Positions 1 through 10,597 of a stretch of DNA of 64,000 nucleotides are shown piece after piece; within the stretch, counting starts at the first letter, position 1, and every line of letters begins with the position of its first letter. A program made the translations under genes and the position numbers. The notes beneath the pieces were generated by a model. It was not told where the DNA came from. It did not search any database and worked only from the letters and a program-made list of their open reading frames with translations. This stretch comes from Rusavskia elegans (Eukaryota; Ascomycota; Lecanoromycetes; Teloschistales; Teloschistaceae): NCBI GenBank assembly GCA_011316305.1, contig SAUG01000074.1:186001-250000 (forward strand). Direction: 5' to 3'.

Positions 1-74
1 CTAACGATCAATGTGGCCTTGTGAGAAGATTTATCATACAGTCTCCCAATTCTAACCGAGGGTGAAGGGGTTGC

Positions 75-1494
75 TCAGGAGATACTGGGAATGTAAAGAG
101 TCCAATCGACGGTAGCGAAAACTTTGGGTGATACGGCTCGCAAGCCGACAAAGACCTCTGCCATTAGGTATAGCCTTGTGATCGCGTAGCAAGGGATGAT
201 GATCCACAAGGGAAGATCTTTGAACACCGATCCGGGCTGGAGCCAGGAAAGTACAACGGCTATCGGCATAGCGAAAGCTATGTATCCAAGCATAAGGCAA
301 ATCGATATTTTCCACCTGTGATGACCTCGTCAACATCCAGCCTCGGACTTGTTGTACTTCATGCACGGCAAGCAGGGAAGCCATGGGGGACAGGACGTAC
401 AATAACAACTCGAGCTCCGTCGGGAATGTGTTGTTCCACGCTGCAAAATGTAGGCCATAGAAGAACCACCCGGCAAGGACAAGGACCAAGTCGTTGATGT
501 TATCCCATTCAGTAGCTTGAAATTCACACACCGAAGGCAGATACCACGAAGCGACTCGTGCCTCCGCCTCCGAACACTTGACCATGTCGTAGAGATCCTT
601 AGGCACCAAGCCATTCCCACGAACGATTCTCATCGTCTTCATGTCAGTGGACTTCTCGAACCAGTAGAAGTCCCATCCTCTGCTATGGATTTCCTTGACT
701 GCCGGCCTGTACCAGCTTCCACTTTTCTTGTCGTAACAAGTTGCTTCGACCAGGCGGCGCAGGGTATCGTTGGATAAAGCAGAAGTATAGATAGTGGTGC
801 TAGTCTCCAGGTCGACCACCTTATTCCACCAGAAGAAGTAGGTCAACCAAGTGCATCCGATGAATGGTAGGGTTCCGATTTCGAGCGTTGTCAGAGGCAA
901 ATGTTGCACCACCCGGGCGATGCTCGATACGACAAATTGGGCTGATTGCAGACAAGCTAGAACCTTGGCTAGTCGATTCGCCTTACTTCGGTCCGTAATG
1001 TCTTTCTTGCTGATTGCTGGTAAGGTGATCACTCCGTTCATTGCCAGCCAGTAAAGCTGCGCCGTCCTGAATGTGTACTTTTGACCAGTCGTCTCATCCA
1101 CCACCTTGAAACCACCCATTTCCGAGTAGAACCCGTGCTGTAGCGTCCAGGCAGGCAGGAACGGACGCATTTTCGGAATGGTACTGTGCGCATGTTGCCA
1201 CTGGGTGAAGGCGATTGCAAGGATGCCTTCCGGGATGAAGACTGCGGTGGCCGCCCATCTAAGCTTGTGCAGATATATACGCCAGGTTCTCCATTCTTCT
1301 GGAGGTATATTGAGATGGAGAATGGTCCAAGTGTTGAGTACGATAACGGTCAGACATGTCCAAACGATATTCAACGTCCCGCGGCCAGTGGGCTCCTCGA
1401 CGAATCCTACAGACTGCTCTGCGAAGGTAATATTCTCATATTGGATTGTATGAAACATAAAGACAGGCTCAACGCCTGGCAAGCCGTCGGACAT
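75..1494 (-). CDS. Multi-pass membrane protein of unknown function, two exons
   Basis: Exon 1 is 1494-401 and exon 2 is 315-75, giving 444 aa. The 85-nt intron (400-316) has a GTACGT donor, a TTGAC branch-like site and a CACAG acceptor. Unspliced, the frame runs into an unrelated tail; spliced, it continues into a hydrophobic C-terminus (LMLGYIAFAMPIAVVL) ending YIPSIS. The ATG at 1494 is the first in frame after an upstream TGA. Several hydrophobic segments are visible, including the N-terminal one around RGTLNIVWTCL and NTWTILHLN. That block is typical of a large fungal family of integral membrane proteins with no assigned function, often found in variable gene regions. No catalytic motif is seen. 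It is divergent from the hydrolase at 1952. The splice model is inferred, but both exons keep frame exactly. Confidence 0.75.
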
Positions 1495-1951
1495 GAAAGC
1501 GGCAGACTCGGACTGTGGAAGTACGATGGTCGATGTCTGCAAATGGAGTCAGAGTTCTGCGTTGCTGCACTTTCAGGCGCCACGTAGCAAGCTGAAAAGT
1601 TATGCATTTGTTGATCGCAAGCCCTCCATGGACGATGGCAGGCCAGCCGCACGGCAGGCTGCCCCCACAATTCGGCGAGCTGAGAAAGATGGGCATCTCC
1701 AGACACGGCAAGCAAGATGATTGGATGTGATCTTCTCAGATGATAAGAATCGGGCAATGACATGAAAGAGGGTCGAGGGTGGTTGTACAACAGTAGGCCA
1801 AGACAGTTGGGCGCTTGGGTGAGGCTGTGATGTTGAAGTGGGGACATCCTTTGATCGCTTTGGCAATAAAGAGGCATGATAAATTAACCGCAATTCCTCT
1901 TCTTTCGAATGCTGAGCTGTTGATACGACTCAACGCCGGTGACCACACACG
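1495..1951. other. Divergent intergenic region
   Basis: This 457-bp spacer separates the two divergent genes at 1494 and 1952 and must hold both promoters. Short open frames cross it on both strands, but none has a recognisable product. No tRNA or long repeat is seen. Confidence 0.5.
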
Positions 1952-3523
1952 ATGATTGGCGAGAGCAGGCTCGCCTACGTCTTCATTAGAGCTTTCATTC
2001 TGCTCCTACGATCCATCACTCCCCTAAGCATCCTGTATTGCAGCCTTCGTCCTATTCTCCCCATTTCGCTTCGTCCTTCTACGTCCATTGAACTTGCCGC
2101 CCTTGCCGAATCACTCTTTTACTTCCTCGTTTTCCTTCCCCGCAAATCTCGGTTGCAGAGGCCCGTCGACCATCCGGCTCCCGTGTCTCGCTCGGCAAGA
2201 AAAAAGCTTTTCCGCCAGTGTCTGGATACCGTACCAGATGGTCGCCGCTTCCTTCAGCTTGGTACCGTGGGTTTTGACGGCCATATCAGGCGGGAGAATG
2301 TCAAGGAGTGGCTCTGCTGGGCTTTCATGAACCGTGATACCTGGGGTGAAGAAGAGGACCAAGAATTGGAGGAGTACGTTCAGGACACAGAAACCTTTGC
2401 TGGACAGCGCATTTTGCCGGGCCGTGGACATGTCCAATCGCTTCGAATCACACTAGATGAGTTCACTGCGCTTCATAGGCCGTTGGTTTGGTATATGGTA
2501 AGCGTCCACCGTCGGCGTCTACTATAGCCCATAAGCCTAAGGTATCTACAGCTCATGGTTGGCGGCCACGACATAATCGCCCATTCCTACCTCTCTCTGC
2601 ACTCCTTCCATCTCCATCGCCGACCTCTCCATCATTTCTTCAGAGAATTTCCCCCTCGACCTCATACTCTCCTCTGCCGCCATGTTACCCCCGCCCGCAA
2701 GCTCACATACTACCACCATCCCCACAACTCAACCACCCATCTTCCCGTTGTCCTCATTCACGGCGTCGGCATTGGCCTCCACACCTACATGCGCCTGATG
2801 TCCGAATTCGTTGCCGCCTCCGACGGCACCATCGGCTTCATCGCCCTGGAAATCATGCCCATTTCCTTCCGCCTTACGCACGCTCCAATGCGCAAGGACG
2901 AATTGTGCGCCGAGATCCTGACCATCCTCAACCACCACGGCTACGACCGCTTCATCGTTGTTGGCCAATCCTTCGGCACCCTCATCGCCGCACAAATGCT
3001 GCACCATCCCGTCATTGGCCCGCGCGTCGACAGCTTGATCCTCTTCGATCCTGTCACCTTCCTGCTGCATCTGACGGAGATGGCGTACAACTTCACCCGC
3101 CGGCCGCCCAGGACCGCCAATCAGCATCAGCTGTACTATTTCGCGAGCACGGACATCGGCATCGCACATACACTGGCGAGATGCACATTCTGGGCGGAGA
3201 GCATTCTATGGAAGGAGGACTTAGGGAACCGACGGTGCACCGTGGTGCTGGGGGCGAAGGACATCGTGGTGGCGGCCGAGGAAGTTGGGAGGTATCTGAC
3301 CAGAGCGAAGGGGATGAGGGCCGTAGATGATCGAAGAGGCGCCAACGAGGACGCGTGGAAGCGGAGGGCTTGGACTGGGAAAGGGATCGATGTTCTCTGG
3401 TTCGAGGACAACGATCACGGAGAAATCATCGATACGAAGAAAGGCAGGGAGGTGTTGATTCAAGCAGCGTTGGAATACTGTAGAACGGAGAACTATATAA
3501 AGATCAGTGAGACGATGAAATAA
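1952..3523 (+). CDS. Membrane-anchored alpha/beta hydrolase, two exons
   Basis: Exons are 1952-2497 and 2552-3523 (505 aa). The 54-nt intron has donor GTAAGC, a CTAAG branch-like site and acceptor CTACAG, in phase 0. The N-terminus (about residues 8-35) is hydrophobic and probably a membrane anchor. An alpha/beta hydrolase domain follows from about residue 235: the oxyanion strand VVLIHGVGIG, the nucleophile elbow GQSFG (Ser near residue 322), a likely acid in VVLGAKD, and the catalytic His in DNDHGEI near the C-terminus. The triad therefore looks intact. Enzymes of this fold hydrolyse esters, lipids or amides; the substrate cannot be read from sequence. The long N-terminal extension before the hydrolase core is common in fungal membrane-bound members. 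Confidence 0.85.
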
Positions 3524-3699
3524 TGTGAGATTGCGCGCAATCATCAGCTAATTCAAAGAGGAATTTCTTCGTCGAAATAGAATATGAAACCCTGTCAAGA
3601 TCTGTGAAGCGGAAGTTCACATCGAGATGCTATGGGGAAGCCAAGGGATATAGCGTCGCTATAGTGTTACTAGTACGTCGCGATAGGGTCGGATCCCTA

Positions 3700-4150
3700 T
3701 CCTTCCTCGCTTTTTCACATTTCCTTTAGATAAGATATACCTTGGATTTCCTTCAAATAAAAGTTAGTTTTGAATATTATCGTCCAAAATATATTAAACT
3801 AATTTTATAGAAGTACTTTATTATATAAAAATTTCTTTACCTTTTTTGATAATATAATATAATAGTTTTCAATATCTTTCGAACGATTACAATCCAGAGT
3901 ATATTATTTTTTGATATTAGTATTCGTAAATGACGCCATCGAGGTTTTTCACCAAGCTATATAGTATTTTTATAAAAATATTTTCATATATTTAGGATAT
4001 TAATCTCAACTCTAGTTCGTTTAATATATTTTACGGTTTTAAAGTTAAAAAAAAAAACACGAATATTACGCTCGTATCGCGCCTTTACTACTAATAATTG
4101 ATCGCTATAGAATAGAGTTTTTCATAATTCTAATTATATAGAGCTCATGG
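3700..4150. repeat. Short AT-rich, RIP-like island
   Basis: After the hydrolase gene the composition falls abruptly to TA-rich sequence with poly-A/T tracts, resembling the large RIP tract at 25-51 kb. No coding signal or LTR was recognised. It is probably the remnant of a small transposon; the family is unknown. Confidence 0.45.
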
Positions 4151-4189
4151 TTTCTTTTTTTTACTACTTTCTTTGCTAATACCTGGTGA

Positions 4190-6501
4190 GTCGCGAGAGT
4201 ACGTCCACAGTTTGGTGTATTCGCCTCAAGCGCAGGTTCAAATTTCGGTGATGCTTCTAATACTTCGCTATGACGACTACATCTCTCCTCACGAGCAGCA
4301 TTCTAATTCTGAGGATCCGCGTCAGAATGTCGTGAATATGGGAGCAAACCGCCCTAACGTACCAGTTGGGATCGAGAGCTATGAGCCTCCGGATGTCGGT
4401 TTTAGGCAGCTCGTCGAGGCGTCCAACAATCTCAAATCCAGCTTCTGGTTGGTCCTTCAGCCGTTTCATGGCTTCCTGGTCTTGCTGTAGCCGATCTTTC
4501 GCTGTTTGCCAGAGAACATGCAGGCCACCCAGTATGTCCCGTGGAGAATAGATGATCAGCAATGATATCCTCGCTCAGATCGATCTGAACGACGACCATC
4601 GACGCGCACTGTGTGCTTACGAAAGAGCTGTTAAGGTTTGGCGGCGCTGAGATAATCGAAACGATCTTGCAATTCAGATGCACGATGCTCGCATTGGTCT
4701 TGGTCATCGCGTGCCGAGTCCTATGGCTCTCGTTGAGCTACGCAGACTTAAAAACATCCTTCCAGTTTGATATAAACACTGGTTACTGTTCTTGTAGATT
4801 CTGGTTCCGCGATTTTTGCGCTCTTTCTCCAGCCTCTTGCGTCACTTCGAATTGAGATATGGTAGAGCCAAGGCATTCTGCCTATCAGCGTGACTCTTGT
4901 CGAACTATTTTCATTACGACAGTGCGTGCTGCATGGGAGTCGTATGCTGCTAGGATCACCACTTTGGACTGCCGGGGATCTTTCGGGTTGAACTTGTAGC
5001 GAAGGCTTTCCGACTAAATCTTTAGGCCGGCAGAAGCCTCCCTCATCGCGGTGTACCTGACCGAACCACTCGGCCTCAGCCACCTCATCCTCATCATACT
5101 GTAATTCTACAGTCTTCACCTTGTATGATGGCAGTGTAGACTTGAGGCTGATCTTTTCTCCGGACTCGTTCTTGTTCAGCGACGACGGAGTACTCCGATG
5201 GATTGAAACCATGTCGTCCATCACATGGAAGTATTTGGCGACTTTGGTGGTGTCCGCGGAAGTGATCAATTTTTCGATCTTTGGTTCATGTGAACGACAA
5301 GTGAGGCAATGAGTAAGAGGAGAAGCCCTATACCTGTTAGGATCCAACGCTACGGTACGCCGAACATTCGTCTCTGGCAGTGTTTTGAGTGTATCGAAGA
5401 TCTGCTAGCCTTGTTAAGACTGTTCCGTTGTCCAGTTAATTGCTGCTCTGTCCGCTTTCACTGCCTTCTTGACCGACTTTCAAAGTATTCGGAGCCCGCT
5501 GAGGTGGTCCTACAACGAATCAGCATCGATATTCAGATTGATCTGGAGGTGAGGACCTACCTCCAGGGTATTGATCACTGGAGTGGCAGCGAGAAACCAA
5601 TTGATCGGAATATCGAGCTGTTCGATGCTCGCGTGTCTCTTGTTCTCGGCGTGACGAAGGCGGTGTGCCTCATCGTACACGCCCAGTCCAAAAACGTTGC
5701 TCCACTTAGTTGTAAATACATGCTTCTCGTCTGAATGCCTCTTAGACTTTGACTGAGAGGGTTCTTCTGTGCCTGTTTGCTCAAGCCATTCTGTGGTCAT
5801 AGATCTCTCCTTGTGAGTATCCTAAGGCGTCAGAGAGACCACTCGGCTGGCGCGAGGGTCAGTTCTATCGAACATATACCTGAGGTACGAAGGCCATTTG
5901 GCGAGAGACTGGGGTAGCCTAGTGCATTGGGGGGGGGGGGGCTGATCCAATTGTTCCAATATTTTTTCTCCGCAGGCTTGGTGTCGTTCGAGATGACAAG
6001 AACCAAGTTTTGAAAGTGCTCGTGAATGGTGTCGCACCACTGGGCAAAGACTGCCCCATTGGGCACGATGAGGGCTGTTGGCCTATGCTCCCCAGCGTGG
6101 TCTCCATACAGTGCCATCTGGGAAACGAACAGAGGTGCTGTAATTGTCTTTCCGAACCCAGTGCCATTCACCAGCCATCCACCCTTGGTGACAACAAAGT
6201 CCAATTTAGCTTGGGCCTCGGTGCTTTCAGGATCATTCGCCCTATCTTGGGATTCCGGAAAGTGTCCTGTACTCCGATGCATCATGAAAGCAGCTCCGAT
6301 TATCTTTGAGTTAAGAAAGGTGAAGTTGCAATTGGGCAAACTCCGGCATCGACTGACGTCCAGTTGTTGCAATTTTTCATACTTGCCGGCAGTTTCCATA
6401 TCGAATACTGTACGACATGGTTTGACCATGGGGCCGGTTTGCGTGTCTGAGCCGGTGAACGCTGCCTGTATCTGGTAATGCCTACCGTAGACCTCTTTCA
6501 T
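4190..6501 (-). pseudogene. Decayed SNF2-type ATP-dependent helicase
   Basis: Minus-strand reading from about 6501 gives helicase motifs in order. These are a Walker A-like GTGFGKT (about 6150) after a Q-rich N-terminus, a motif Ia-like ALIVPNGAVFAQW, a DEAH-box motif YDEAHRLRH, and motif III-like FLAATPVIN (5510-5800). The frame is broken at the 13-base G run 5929-5941. The same downstream frame then carries an in-frame TAG at 5822-5824, and between 5512 and 5347 four more stops (TAG, TGA, TAA, TAG) inside otherwise coherent coding sequence. Each could arise by a single C-to-T change from CAG, CGA, CAA and CAG. The C-terminal third (4257-4707) is scattered over frames and helicase motifs V/VI are not visible. 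Some stops could be unrecognised introns, but the density argues for a RIP-mutated pseudogene. Confidence 0.65.
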
Positions 6502-7655
6502 ATGTTCGGTCTATGATACTTGATGTCAGCTTCAGATCGATCTGGAGGATCTCGCTCTCATGCGGACATCAACTGATGAAGCTGCTTGCTCGCCCCTCTC
6601 GCGTGCTTCTACGAGCTCATTTTTCTATCCGTTAGTGAGATTTTTGCGCCATCGGAAGCCTTCCAAGTCCTTCACCATGGTGCCATGGTCGGAAGCGCCC
6701 ATGCGTACATGGCCTCTTACTCAATTCGCCGACTTTGCTGTCACCGCATTCGTGAAATTACTGAAGCCTAAGAGAGAGAAGATGGAAATGATACTATGCG
6801 GAGAGGTAAAGAGTGAGGAGAAATGAGAGATAGAAAATGCGACTTGCTGTGAGAGATGGGATAGAGTTGTATGCAACGAGATGCCACTGTTTCATGCGAG
6901 TATAAGAGACAATAATCGAGAGACGGGTATGACAGCTGTATCAGTCAAGAAGTGATATATATTGAGGATCAAGCTGCTATCAGAATAGAAGCAACAACAG
7001 TAAACTAGAGGTCACCAAATCACAAAAACATCCTATGCACCAGCAGGGTCTTCATAATGTACGATCATCAAGGTACCAGAGGCCCACGGCCAGGCAGAGT
7101 AATATATGAGAAGAGAGTTGCGACACTTGTAGGATGGAAAAGAAAGAAGAGAGAAAGAGAGAAGAAGAAGAAGCAATGTAGTAAGAAATATTTGTTTGCT
7201 GTCAGGATGAAGATGACAACAGTGGGAATAAGTAGTCACTACATCGTCAGAGACGATTCCTATGGGCTTCACTCACTATTGAACCGTTCTGGGAAAGTAT
7301 TTCAAGCGTTCTCGAGATTGAAGTCGAGATGAAGCACCTCATTTTCAGCATTCGGATACAATCCAAATTCGATCCGGACTCTTTCACTGCAAATAATTGC
7401 GGAAAGAAGATTCACTGATCACTTACGATAGTGACAATTGTTAGATGAATGACAGTATATCAAGATTCATGGGTAATGAATTTCGCTTGACGGATCCTTT
7501 CTCGCCTCTATTCATCAATACGTCCAGAACGAAATCAACAACCGGGACAAAGCTCTCATGACCGACTTCGAGCGGATTGTAGCTTATCAAGTTGTGTGGC
7601 AGTGGGCAATGGAGCAATGGATATATACGGCTACTCCAGCGAACTGAAAAGGGAG
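6502..7655. other. Intergenic, no gene recognised
   Basis: Only short overlapping frames occur here, none with a family signature. A purine-rich tract (GAAGAAGAAG-type) lies near 7135-7175. No RNA gene was found. Confidence 0.4.
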
Positions 7656-7975
7656 AAGCATCGGTCACGAAGCAAAAAGCGATGGAAACACTAGGTTGTT
7701 GCCCTAAGCCGAATGAAGCTAGGCAATGGACAGGACCTCCGGGTGCTCCTCTCGTGGCGAGCAGAATCGTTCGGACACTTTGACTTGACGGATTGGGCAC
7801 TCGAAACCATAACTGCCAGCCAAATCAGATCCTAGATTGTCTACTCGATACCACGACTGCCAGCTAAATCGAATGCCGGATTAGGCAATCGAAATCACGA
7901 CTGCCAGTCGTATACCCTGCCAATGCATGAGACTATAGGCTTAGTGTCTGGGTTTTTCTGCTCACCGCGAGCCCT
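7656..7975. repeat. Left arm of a long dispersed inverted repeat
   Basis: This segment is repeated in reverse complement at 24945-25215. Matching blocks include GGCGAGCAGAATC, GGATTGGGCACTCGAAACC, CGACTGCCAGCTAAATCG and ATGCATGAGACT. Inside it a unit of about 40 bp built around CGACTGCCAGC is repeated in diverged tandem form. Differences between arms are mostly transitions, plus an insertion of about 45 bp at 7705-7755. It may be a terminal repeat of one element or two independent insertions of a small transposon. Confidence 0.65.
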
Positions 7976-9390
7976 CGTGCTCTTTCCATTGTTCTCAACC
8001 CCAAATTTGTGTCCTTACTGCAGATGAGTTAGTGTCCAATTTCACCTTAATCTCCAAAGAATAAAAACAGTAAAGAAAGGAAATACCAAAAAAGCACATT
8101 CCATGACGTTGTAACAGAAACAACAAAAAGAAATTGCCTCCACTCGGAATGTCCCTACTACTAGTGATGCGCTATACCACTTAGCCATGGAGGCGATTGA
8201 GAAAATTTGCCAATATTGGAATTGATGACAATTTTGTAATCGAACCCTTCGCTACTAGTGGTGGGGTTGACGGACCTCGGGTGTACTGCCGCAGCAGATT
8301 TCCACAACGAACTCCACAGCGAAGTGTTATAGTCAATAACACACCCCTCCCCCTTACAAATCTTCCTCTGAATGACTGTCCTCAGGCGTATCACTCAAAA
8401 GGGGTGCTCCAGTGTCCTGACCGTCGCCAACGGGCATCATCCGCGACTTCCTCGACAAATACCTGGCCACCCATTCATGTTGATCTATGGCTTCAAAGCA
8501 TGGCCCAGCACCCAATGAAACATCGAGATCCCCCTGTGTCTGTCAAAATGCTTCTATCACGTTGTTCATCGAATGAAGAAAGGACCAACAGAAACTACTT
8601 TACAGAGTCCCAATATATAATGTTGGATAAATATGGTACCACGATCCGTCTCCAAATAAAGCCAGGCCATACTTTGGAGATCATCGGCGGCTCAATCGAT
8701 AATGAACGATGAGTTCTCCAAGTCAAACTCACTCTCATCGAGGTGGCTTTCCCTGACCTTTTACAAGATTCGTCATGGCTTATAGTCAAGACTTATAACT
8801 CCTACATCCACATCTCCATCTCTTTCTTCCCTTAGCTACGTCTGCTCGTTGCTTGACCGTTGATTTTGTATCCTCTACCCTACGAGTCCCAACTGCTACA
8901 TCGACTGCTGCCCCTTATAAAGCCTCCAATATATCACGGGTGTGGCATACACACTATACCTCTCAAACCTGGCTCCCTTTTTCATGAACATAACTATCTC
9001 TTAACATCAAAGCTCTTGGAAGTTTGGCATTTCATCTATCTCTGTACCGAGAGGGAAGGACAAGTATCTCGTGCTAGTACCTTTACCAGGCGTATCATCC
9101 GTAATAGCATGTCAATACATCGTGCTACCTCTTCTAAAACTATCAAGGCAACCGACGGTAATAATACAAATTCTTTGCCAGAAGTGCCGACGAGAAACGC
9201 AAAAAAGGTTTCCAATAAGCTTTATATGTCCTTTCAAGTACCGCACACAATCAGCACCTCCCTCATCGCCCAAAAGGCTCCCCCAGCCAACCTTACCACC
9301 GATACAAAAACCTCGAAACAGCTCTCCACGCCTTCCTTCCCCCCACCACCTAAACCAAGGGGGGGGGGGAAAAAAACAACACACCAACCA
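7976..9390. other. Intergenic, no gene recognised
   Basis: Plus-strand open frames between 8197 and 9807 are proline/threonine-rich and low-complexity, and look like shadows of the opposite-strand gene at 9391-9795 or chance frames. A G homopolymer of 11 bases lies at 9359-9369, followed by an A run. Confidence 0.4.
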
Positions 9391-9795
9391 TCACCACTCC
9401 CCCAACCTCTCCCCCCACACATCCAACAACTTCTCCTCCACCGCCTCAATCACCCTCCGAACCAACATCCTCGGACTCTCCCCCCTCCACCCAATCTTCC
9501 TCCCCGCATCCAAAAACCACCCCCTCACCCTCCTCTCACAAGCACTCCCCTCCGTGCAATGCCCCCGGCACAAAATGCCCCCTTCCGCGAACGAAAGTCG
9601 ATGGAACATTCCCAGAGCCGGGTTATCGAAAACGACGTAGCGCATGCGGCCTGCGCCCGGTGCGGGGCCCGCTTGGATGAAGATCCAGGGGCGGGGGTTG
9701 CAGATGCCCGGGGGGCGGGAGAGGAGGGGGGCGGGGTTGGGGCGGTCGTCGTCGGATTCGACGGGGATGAGGCTGGGGTCTATGATTGGTGGCAT
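9391..9795 (-). CDS. Small orphan protein, single exon
   Basis: A single-exon frame of 134 aa starts at a true ATG (9795), beginning MPPIIDPSLIPVESDDD, with an even amino-acid mix, a Trp-containing C-terminus and four Cys in the middle (residues about 70-90, pattern CxxxCxxxxxC). No signal peptide or membrane segment is seen and no family is recognised. Codon choice is GC-rich at third positions, like the neighbouring real genes, which supports expression over a chance frame. Overlapping plus-strand frames are low-complexity. It could be a lineage-specific cytosolic protein; function unknown. Confidence 0.4.
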   Translation of the reverse strand: MPPIIDPSLIPVESDDDRPNPAPLLSRPPGICNPRPWIFIQAGPAPGAGRMRYVVFDNPALGMFHRLSFAEGGILCRGHCTEGSACERRVRGWFLDAGRKIGWRGESPRMLVRRVIEAVEEKLLDVWGERLGEW

Positions 9796-10597
9796 TTTTT
9801 GCGGTGAATGGGGGTTTTGGATATGCTTTGGATATAGATTTTGTTCGTTTGTAGGTGCTTTGGGATTCGTTGTAGAACTTGTGGTTGGGAGCAGGGGAGT
9901 GAGAGAGAGGACTCTTTATAGAAGCGAGGTTTGCGGACTCTTTGTCATAGAAGCTGTTCACTGCATGATGGGCTTGTATGATGTATTAGAAAAAGACAAT
10001 GACTCTTAGAAGATACACTGCATGATGCTAGATCCGTGCGCGAGTTTCATTATCGTTCAGAATATGGGAGGGAAAGAAAGTCGGCGGTTACGTCGAAGAC
10101 CACTCGTACAAGAAGAAAGGAATTATGGCCCAATAGATAAAGACATGCCAGTACAAAAGATAAGCCGGGGAAATCGAGTGGGAGGGAGCTCCTACCCTTC
10201 CCCCAGAGATCGTAGATGCAATACAAAACGTTCCAGCTTGAGTTGTAGAAACAATTGGCGACGTCATCGAAGATCAATCGCAGCAGATAGAAATATATCA
10301 GAGATTCATGACAGACGTATGCAAGCAGAATTGTAACGATGGGATATCCGCACAGATCCACGAAATACTTTGTGGTCTCTGGCTCCGCAAAGAGCGACGA
10401 CCAGGACCAAATCTGAAATATCCTACATCTTCAATCCCTTCATCCACGTTCATACGCCCTTCGTGCCAGATCTCAAATGCCGAGATTCAACCTACCCCTG
10501 CCGTGGTATATCCTTTTGTATTATCATCTTCTCCAGACGCCGTTCTAATGCCACGCGCATTTCATGGGTTTTCATCCGTGCAGACATGGATCCGGCC
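9796..10597. other. Intergenic 3-prime of UBA2
   Basis: No gene is recognised. Frames on either strand lack ATG starts or family motifs. It holds the UBA2 terminator region and the promoter of the orphan gene at 9795. Confidence 0.4.

Noticed and set aside
2488..3330. 280-codon plus-strand frame overlapping the hydrolase
   Set aside because: It is a shadow in another frame; the hydrolase frame carries the catalytic motifs and a clean splice junction.
8860..9807. 315-codon plus-strand frame
   Set aside because: It is Pro/Thr/His-rich low-complexity sequence antisense to the better-supported ATG-started frame at 9391-9795, with no family motif.
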